Positions 7,447 to 11,067 of a stretch of DNA of 11,067 nt are shown here, piece after piece. The DNA is from Candidatus Solincola jinzensis. GTDB lineage: Bacteria; Actinomycetota; Geothermincolia; Geothermincolales; RBG-13-55-18. Position numbers and translations under genes: made by a program. The notes under the pieces are model-generated. The model had not been told where the DNA came from. It made no database searches and saw nothing but the letters and a program-made list of their open reading frames with translations. Location of the stretch: NCBI GenBank assembly GCA_015711875.1, contig JACVJG010000049.1, forward strand, positions 1 through 11,067. Reading direction: 5' to 3'. How positions within the stretch are numbered: position 1 is the first letter of the stretch; each line of letters opens with the position of its first letter.

Positions 7447-8343
7447 ATGGATATAGGGAACGAGACGTTAGAGACCGCCATGCAGCACCAAAAAACGAAG
7501 GCCACCGCCACCGCTTCCTGGCGGCTGATCGTCACCCCTCCCGCGAGTGGGGCCTCCAACATGGCACTGGACCAGGCGCTGCTGGAATCGGCCGGAAGGC
7601 AAGGCTTCGTGCCCACCCTTCGTTTCTACCGCTGGTCGCCACCCGCCCTTTCCCTGGGCCGCTTTCAGCCCGTGGAGGAGATAGACCTGGACGCGTGCGC
7701 CACGGCAGGCGTCGAAGTGGTCCGCCGCCCGACAGGCGGGAAGAGCATCCTCCACCTCGATGACTTCACCTACAGCCTGGTGCTGCCGGGAAACGCGGGC
7801 CTGCCGCCGAGCGTGGAAGCCGCCTATGTAGTCATCTGCGCCGGCATCATCGCCGCCCTTGGCGAGCTCGGTGTCGAGGCGTCGCTGCAACACCGTGCAA
7901 ACGAGGATTACCGCGCCTCGGGAGGGGCGTGTTTCGCCGCCACCACCAGAGCGGACCTGGTGCACGCGGGTCGTAAGCTCTGCGGAAGCGCGCAGGTGAG
8001 GAGAGGCGGGGCTATCCTTCAACACGGTTCGCTTTTCCTCCGCGACCGCTCGCAGACCCTCTTTAGCCTTCTGCGCTTCCCCTCCCAGCAGAAGCGTCTC
8101 GCCGCGCTGCGAACCTACCGCACACGTTGCGTGACCCTTCAGGAAGCTGGTTGTAACGCGACCTGGGAGGAGGTGGGGGAGGCTTTCCGGAGGGGTTTCG
8201 AGGAGGCCTTCAGGGTAAAAGTAATGGAGGGGAGGCTTACCGCCGCGGAATCGGAACGCTGGCGCGAGCTTGAGCCGGCTTACCGTTCGCCGGACTGGCT
8301 CATCAACGCCGGGGCATTCTCGTCCCCCCCTCTCGCGCCGTAG
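7447..8343 (+). CDS. Lipoate-protein ligase A / octanoyltransferase (LipM-like) family
   Basis: A biotin/lipoate transferase-fold protein that attaches lipoate or octanoate to lipoyl domains of 2-oxoacid dehydrogenases and glycine cleavage H protein. Seen in sequence: NMALDQALL near residues 38-46, RRPTGGK (93-99), an ACF segment with C162, then GRKLCGSAQVRR with invariant K177, and LQHGSLFL (191-198). The Cys 15 residues before the Lys suits a LipM-type thiol acyltransferase, while the Lys is shared by ligases and transferases. I cannot separate the two activities by eye. The 298-residue length is usual. No strong ribosome site precedes ATG 7447. An in-frame ATG at 7480 would drop 11 residues before the conserved region and is a realistic alternative. 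The tail after about residue 283 is low in conserved features. Confidence 0.85.
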   Translation: MDIGNETLETAMQHQKTKATATASWRLIVTPPASGASNMALDQALLESAGRQGFVPTLRFYRWSPPALSLGRFQPVEEIDLDACATAGVEVVRRPTGGKSILHLDDFTYSLVLPGNAGLPPSVEAAYVVICAGIIAALGELGVEASLQHRANEDYRASGGACFAATTRADLVHAGRKLCGSAQVRRGGAILQHGSLFLRDRSQTLFSLLRFPSQQKRLAALRTYRTRCVTLQEAGCNATWEEVGEAFRRGFEEAFRVKVMEGRLTAAESERWRELEPAYRSPDWLINAGAFSSPPLAP

Positions 8344-8393
8344 TGGACAGAGGGACGGGATACCACGGCCACATAGAGGAAGCGAGCGTATTC

Positions 8394-8402
8394 TGATAAA
8401 AT
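8394..8402 (+). promoter_or_regulatory. Possible extended -10 promoter for the RsiG-like gene
   Basis: TGATAAAAT (8394-8402) combines a TG extension with a TAAAAT -10 hexamer, predicting a start near 8409, about 30 bases before the ATG. No good -35 lies 17 bases upstream, as expected for an extended -10 promoter. The surrounding 96-base gap is AT-rich compared with its neighbours, supporting a promoter region. Confidence 0.4.
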
Positions 8403-8439
8403 AATTCTGAGCCATATTCCATCTTAAGGAGGGTCGTGG

Positions 8440-8748
8440 ATGAGCGGGGAAGGCAGGATGCCTCCGGGAGTTCCTCCCCATGAGGTTTATATCGATTACA
8501 CCAGCAAGAGCGACGATGAGCTGCGGTCGATACTGCAGGAGCTCTTGAAAGAGGAGAGCAGGATCTCGTACCAGAGGCGCGTATTGCACGGCAAGATCGA
8601 TATCCTCCGGGCCGAGCTGGTCAGGCGCAAGAAAGCCGGCATCGCGGAGGGAAAGACGATCATCAGCGACGAGGAGATCAGCCGCCTTAGCGAGATCCTG
8701 GCCGGAGAAGCGCTGGGCACGAGCCGCAACGACCCTACCATAGACTGA
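8440..8748 (+). CDS. rsiG: RsiG/AmfC-type c-di-GMP-binding anti-sigma factor candidate (single motif)
   Basis: A 102-residue, mostly helical cytoplasmic protein. In Streptomyces, RsiG binds cyclic di-GMP through the motif E-x3-S-x2-R-x3-Q-x3-D, present twice, and then sequesters the sigma factor WhiG. Here residues 37-66 form one long helix with E39-x3-S43-x2-R46-x3-H50-x3-D54, identical in spacing and in four of five key residues, with H in place of Q. There is no second copy, as in the homodimeric RsiG described from Rubrobacter. A first amphipathic helix spans about 24-36, a basic stretch RRKKAG ends the coil, and a short third helix covers about 76-90. ATG 8440 has AAGGAGGG (8426-8433) six bases ahead. 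Neighbours are lipoate, FHA and FtsR-like genes. No WhiG-like sigma gene is in the window, so the partner is unknown; a c-di-GMP effector without sigma binding is an alternative. Confidence 0.72.
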   Translation: MSGEGRMPPGVPPHEVYIDYTSKSDDELRSILQELLKEESRISYQRRVLHGKIDILRAELVRRKKAGIAEGKTIISDEEISRLSEILAGEALGTSRNDPTID

Positions 8749-8775
8749 GGCTCCACCATATCCTAAAGTTAAGGC

Positions 8776-8888
8776 TTTCATTTACGGTCGCATGCACGCA
8801 TAATAATGGTTGAAAACGGTGGGCGGCTGGTAAAGCCCCTGTATGGCATGGGGAGGCTTGGGAAGGCAACGGACGCTTAAAGCGTTCC
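8776..8888 (+). promoter_or_regulatory. Possible promoter and ribosome-site hairpin upstream of the FHA gene
   Basis: CATAAT (8799-8804) matches the -10 consensus at five of six positions; a weak TTTCAT (8776-8781) lies 17 bases before it. Transcription would begin near 8811. Just ahead of the ribosome site, GGACGCT (8871-8877) pairs with AGCGTTCC (8881-8888) across a TAA loop with one bulged T. This hairpin abuts the AGGAGGAGGT at 8889-8898 and could modulate translation. Confidence 0.3.
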
Positions 8889-8906
8889 AGGAGGAGGTAA
8901 GGCCTT

Positions 8907-9380
8907 TTGTACTGCAACCTCTGCGGATACGAGAACCCTGACGGGAGTCTTTTCTGCGCCCGCTGCGGTGCGAAAATGGAGGGCTCGGGGGAGGGGGACG
9001 CTACAACCATAGGGCTTCCGCCCGTGGAAGGAGAGATAGAGGATGAGGTAGAGGTCTCGCCTCCCGAGGAGGCCCTGAAGAGCGGCATGGCCATTATGGT
9101 GATAAAAAAGGGGCCTGACGCGGGCATGACCTTTACCCTCGACCGTGACCTTGTGACCATAGGCAGGCATCCCGAAAGCGATATCTTCCTGGACGACATT
9201 ACCGTATCCCGAAAGCATGCCGAGATTCGCAGAGAGCAATCCTCTTTCACCATCACGGACACGGGCTCGCTGAACGGCACCTATCTGAACCGGGAGCGCA
9301 TTGAATCATCCATACTGCAGAACGGCGATGAGATACAGATCGGCAAGTACAGGCTGCTTTTTTTCTCGGCCCCGGAGTGA
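8907..9380 (+). CDS. Zinc-ribbon FHA-domain protein (GarA/OdhI-like context)
   Basis: A 157-residue cytoplasmic signalling protein. It opens with a zinc ribbon, C3-x2-C6 and C17-x2-C20, followed by an acidic linker (about 22-58) and a forkhead-associated domain (about 60-155) that binds phosphothreonine peptides. Core FHA residues are intact: G86-R87, S101-R102-K103-H104 and N123-G124. The linker contains T33-T34, which recalls the adjacent phosphorylated threonines of GarA/OdhI, whose phosphorylation makes the FHA domain bind its own tail and releases metabolic enzymes such as 2-oxoglutarate dehydrogenase. The surrounding residues differ, so that regulation is only a hypothesis. The start is TTG, fixed by GGAGGT (8893-8898) eight bases upstream and by the zinc ribbon beginning at residue 3. 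The neighbouring FtsR-like gene gives the classical actinobacterial garA/odhI-ftsR pair, though the zinc ribbon is not found in GarA or OdhI. Confidence 0.88.
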   Translation: MYCNLCGYENPDGSLFCARCGAKMEGSGEGDATTIGLPPVEGEIEDEVEVSPPEEALKSGMAIMVIKKGPDAGMTFTLDRDLVTIGRHPESDIFLDDITVSRKHAEIRREQSSFTITDTGSLNGTYLNRERIESSILQNGDEIQIGKYRLLFFSAPE

Positions 9381-9514
9381 TGGCCCGGGAGGTCCGCTCG
9401 TAAGCATGAAGATGAGGGCCCGACGGGGAACGGGGGCCATAAAAGCTGGCCCTCGGGAAAAGCCCGGCATTGACCTCCAGGGAAGGCAGGAAAAGGTCTT
9501 GAACAAGGGCGGGT

Positions 9515-10252
9515 ATGGAAATGGAGACCAATAAAGAGAAGATGAGTATCGGGGACCTGCTCAAGTCCCTCAAGGGGGAGTTCCCGGACCTGACCATCTC
9601 CAAAATAAGGTTTCTGGAGAGCGAGGGCTTGTTGGCGCCGGAGCGCACGCCCTCGGGATACCGCAAGTTCAGCCAGGCCGACGCACAGAGACTCAGGTTT
9701 ATCCTTAAGCTCCAACGCGAAAAATACCTGCCCTTGAAGGTCATTCGCGAGAAGATCAACGAGCTGGAGAGCGGCAGGGCGCGAGCGGGAGACCTGGTGC
9801 CGGGCATGTCAGGATCACTGGAAGTAGGGGAGGAACTGGCAGCCTATGATGATACCGTGCTCCTGCGGGAAGAGGCACCAGCGGCTCTAGACGTCAACCC
9901 CTCCTTTATCTCCACCTTGGAGGAGTACGGTCTCGTGCGCGCCCGCGAGGGCGAAGATGGGCCCTATTACGATAAGGAGGACGTGAAGATCCTGCGCATC
10001 GCCCGCGAATTCTCCCGCTATGGCTTGGAGCCCCGGCACATGCGCATGTACGAGAACCTCACCGACCGCGAGGTGATGGCCTTCGAACAGATAATCGCCC
10101 CGGCGTTGATGTCCAAGGATGTCGAGACCAAACGGCGGGCCCTTGATAACCTCCTTCAACTCGTCAACCTTTCCCGTGAACTCAAGGACCTCCTGCTCAA
10201 GAACAGGGTAAAGGAATACTTCCTTAAGGCAGGCCAACCAGTGCCGTTCTAA
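9515..10252 (+). CDS. ftsR: MerR-family regulator, FtsR type
   Basis: A 245-residue DNA-binding protein. The N-terminal winged helix carries the hallmark FPDLTISKIRFLESEGLL (23-40) and RTPSGYRKFS (44-53), followed by the QREKYLPLKVIREKI stretch (67-81) typical of actinobacterial FtsR (Rv1828-like) proteins, which activate ftsZ in Corynebacterium. Residues 88-125 are a variable linker, and 126-180 look like a second, degenerate MerR-type helical module, followed by a helical C-terminus. There are no cysteines, so it is not a metal- or redox-sensing MerR. ATG 9515 has AAGG (9505-9508) six bases before it; ATGs at 9521 and 9542 are less likely alternatives. The FHA gene ends 134 bases upstream and the next gene starts one base after this stop codon, indicating translational coupling. 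Targets in this organism are unknown, with ftsZ the obvious candidate. Confidence 0.88.
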   Translation: MEMETNKEKMSIGDLLKSLKGEFPDLTISKIRFLESEGLLAPERTPSGYRKFSQADAQRLRFILKLQREKYLPLKVIREKINELESGRARAGDLVPGMSGSLEVGEELAAYDDTVLLREEAPAALDVNPSFISTLEEYGLVRAREGEDGPYYDKEDVKILRIAREFSRYGLEPRHMRMYENLTDREVMAFEQIIAPALMSKDVETKRRALDNLLQLVNLSRELKDLLLKNRVKEYFLKAGQPVPF

Positions 10253-10253
10253 G

Positions 10254-10742
10254 GTGAAGGGGCAGGAAGCCGAAACGCGTTTTCTCGCTGACCGCATGCT
10301 GGGCAGGCTGGCGCGCTACCTGCGCTTGCTGGGTTACGACGTCGCCTATCCGCCTCCTGGCCCGGATTCCGCCCTTATGGCGCGAGCTAGGTCTGAGAAC
10401 AGGGTGTTGCTGACCAGGGACCGGGGCATCTGCGAGCGGGCAGCCGCCGGCGCGCCGGTGGTGGTGGAGATACTCTCCGATGCGGTGCTGGAGCAGGTGG
10501 AGCAACTGCGCTCGCAGGGTTGGCTCGCGGGCCGCCTGCCGCCTCGCTGCTGCGAATGCAATCGCCGCCTGGAGGAGATACCCCGCCTGGAAGCCATGCA
10601 GCTGGTCCCCCCCTATGTGCACTCTGCACACATCCGTTATGTGTGGTGTCCAGGTTGTAACGCGGTGTACTGGGAGGGCAGCCACTGGGAATGCTTCCGC
10701 GCCGATCTCGGCAGCGCGGAAGCGCACGGGAAAACCCGCTGA
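10254..10742 (+). CDS. Mut7-C RNase-fold (PIN-like) protein with zinc ribbon
   Basis: A 162-residue protein of the Mut7-C family. The N-terminal PIN-like half shows FLADRMLGRLARYLRLLGYD (10-29) with D13 and the VLLTRDRGI segment with D56, acidic residues expected at a metal-dependent nuclease site. The C-terminal half contains a zinc ribbon, C99-x2-C102 and C132-x2-C135, with the usual YWEGSHWE after it. The family is presumed to act on RNA, but bacterial members have little experimental support. The start is GTG 10254, one base after the FtsR-like stop, with no separate ribosome site, so translation probably depends on re-initiation. After about residue 150 the tail is unconserved. No partner antitoxin is visible, so it is unlikely to be a toxin-antitoxin PIN protein. 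Confidence 0.85.
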   Translation: MKGQEAETRFLADRMLGRLARYLRLLGYDVAYPPPGPDSALMARARSENRVLLTRDRGICERAAAGAPVVVEILSDAVLEQVEQLRSQGWLAGRLPPRCCECNRRLEEIPRLEAMQLVPPYVHSAHIRYVWCPGCNAVYWEGSHWECFRADLGSAEAHGKTR

Positions 10743-10861
10743 GAGTGGAGGATGAAAGCCGGCGCTGGTACGCGCACAGCCTGCAGGGGATTCGGCCCTT
10801 GAATCGGGAAGAGCGCCATCTTCTTCGATATACCGCTGATCAGACAGACGCGGCCGGATAG

Positions 10862-10975
10862 GAGAGACTGTTTTTATGCGCCCCGGGTAGCCATCGCCGT
10901 TGCGTCCGCCGTGAAAAACGCTGGGCCAAGGAAGTCGCGGAGCTGTATCGTTTAAGTAGGCGCTTTCTGGGTTGA
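10862..10975 (+). pseudogene. Possible remnant of an IS4-type DDE transposase
   Basis: One open stretch between a TAG (10859-10861) and a TGA (10973-10975) ends in REKRWAKEVAELYRL, which resembles the segment before the YREK signature of IS4-family transposases (usually followed by RWxIE). Here SRRFLG and a stop follow, so the catalytic glutamate region is missing. Only 37 codons are open and there is no start codon with a ribosome site. It may be a decayed insertion sequence. The short length makes chance resemblance possible. Confidence 0.3.
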
Positions 10976-11065
10976 AAAGAGTCGAGAGACCACCCTATCA
11001 TCCTGACAAACCAGGCTAAGTTGGCAGGAAGAAAGGGGTGGTCTTTCTTGCTGAAGTCGCGGAGC
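10931..11065. repeat. 13-bp direct repeat bracketing an inverted repeat
   Basis: GAAGTCGCGGAGC occurs at 10931-10943 and again at 11053-11065, 122 bases apart, in the same codon phase if both encode EVAE. The interval contains the inverted repeat 10984-11047. It may be a target-site duplication around a small element, two copies of a related end, or a recombination scar. Confidence 0.55.
10984..11047. repeat. Long inverted repeat / possible bidirectional terminator or element end
   Basis: GAGAGACCACCC (10984-10995) pairs with GGGTGGTCTTTC (11036-11047) over 12 positions with one G-U. Nested inside, TCCTG (11001-11005) pairs with CAGGA (11025-11029), and CAA (11007-11009) with TTG (11021-11023). 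The transcript would fold into one extended hairpin. It could be the terminator of the upstream operon, a folded leader for a gene beyond the window, or the inverted ends of a small element. Confidence 0.5.
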
Positions 11066-11067
11066 GT

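Larger units (their letters stand above)
10743..11067. other. Window end without an intact gene; mobile-element-like debris
   Basis: These 325 bases hold no convincing complete gene. They contain a possible transposase scrap (10862-10975), a 13-bp direct repeat and a long inverted repeat. A TTG at 11048 (after AGGGGTGG, 11034-11041) could begin a gene continuing past the window, but only six codons are visible. No terminator is seen immediately after the Mut7-C gene; the inverted repeat at 10984-11047 is the first good candidate. Confidence 0.45.

Noticed and set aside
8373..8399. WhiG-type promoter ahead of the RsiG-like gene
   Set aside because: TCTGATAA (8392-8399) matches six of eight bases of the WhiG -10, but no TAAA lies at the required spacing; an extended -10 vegetative promoter is simpler.
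7468..8781. 437-codon minus-strand open frame
   Set aside because: It lies antisense to the lipoate gene and the RsiG-like gene, both of which have clear family motifs. Long antisense frames are common in GC-rich DNA, and the translation shows no domain.
8764..8790. WhiG/sigma28-type promoter ahead of the FHA gene
   Set aside because: TAAAGTTA (8764-8771) looks like a sigma28 -35, but the bases at the proper distance (TACGGTCG) match GCCGATAA at only three of eight positions.
10752..10802. Short frame from ATG 10752 after GTGGAGG
   Set aside because: Only 16 codons, with the purine-rich stretch abutting the ATG and no spacing; no features.
1..11067. CRISPR array or toxin-antitoxin pair
   Set aside because: No regularly spaced repeats were seen. 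The PIN-like Mut7-C protein lacks a neighbouring antitoxin gene and has a zinc ribbon typical of the housekeeping family.

Overview
The window most likely comes from a deep-branching, high-GC actinobacterium (Actinobacteriota). Three things point there. The FHA gene followed by a MerR-type regulator with the FtsR signature reproduces the garA/odhI-ftsR order known from Actinobacteria. A small RsiG/AmfC-type protein sits directly upstream of them. A long mannose-1-phosphate guanylyltransferase/phosphomannomutase-like fusion of the size seen in actinobacteria and cyanobacteria is also present. The phylum is a fairly safe inference. A thermophilic or subsurface lineage (Rubrobacter-, Thermoleophilia- or Geothermincolia-like) is only a guess. 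All coding genes and the tRNA lie on the + strand.

Layout. 1-152: a structured leader (possible pseudoknot, then a terminator-like hairpin ending about 10 bases before the start codon). 153-2252: a membrane-bound double-GAF GGDEF diguanylate cyclase with active-site and inhibitory-site motifs. 2357-2518: a promoter, tRNA-Pro(GGG) with encoded CCA, and an 11-bp trailing hairpin. 2519-2953: about 430 bases without a credible gene but with a run of small hairpins. 2954-4322: pgsA-type CDP-alcohol phosphatidyltransferase and an UlaG-like metallo-beta-lactamase-fold hydrolase. 4346-6844: nucleotidyltransferase/hexapeptide/PMM-like fusion. 6901-8343: an isochorismatase-fold cysteine hydrolase and a lipoate ligase/octanoyltransferase. 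8440-10742: RsiG-like protein, zinc-ribbon FHA protein, FtsR-like regulator and a Mut7-C RNase-fold protein. 10743-11067: no intact gene; a transposase-like scrap, a 13-bp direct repeat and a long inverted repeat at the window edge.

How they fit. The most interesting thread is cyclic di-GMP. The window encodes both a diguanylate cyclase and a 102-residue protein carrying one copy of the c-di-GMP-binding motif known from RsiG, the anti-sigma factor of WhiG. The single copy suggests the one-motif, homodimeric form described in Rubrobacter, with Q replaced by H at one position. It lies beside a GarA/OdhI-like FHA gene (central carbon metabolism and signalling) and an FtsR-like gene (cell-division transcription), so the 8.4-10.7 kb block looks like a signalling and cell-cycle module. 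The lipoate gene next door would serve 2-oxoacid dehydrogenases and glycine cleavage, pathways tied to GarA-type FHA proteins. No WhiG-type sigma factor is encoded in the window, so the partner is unknown.
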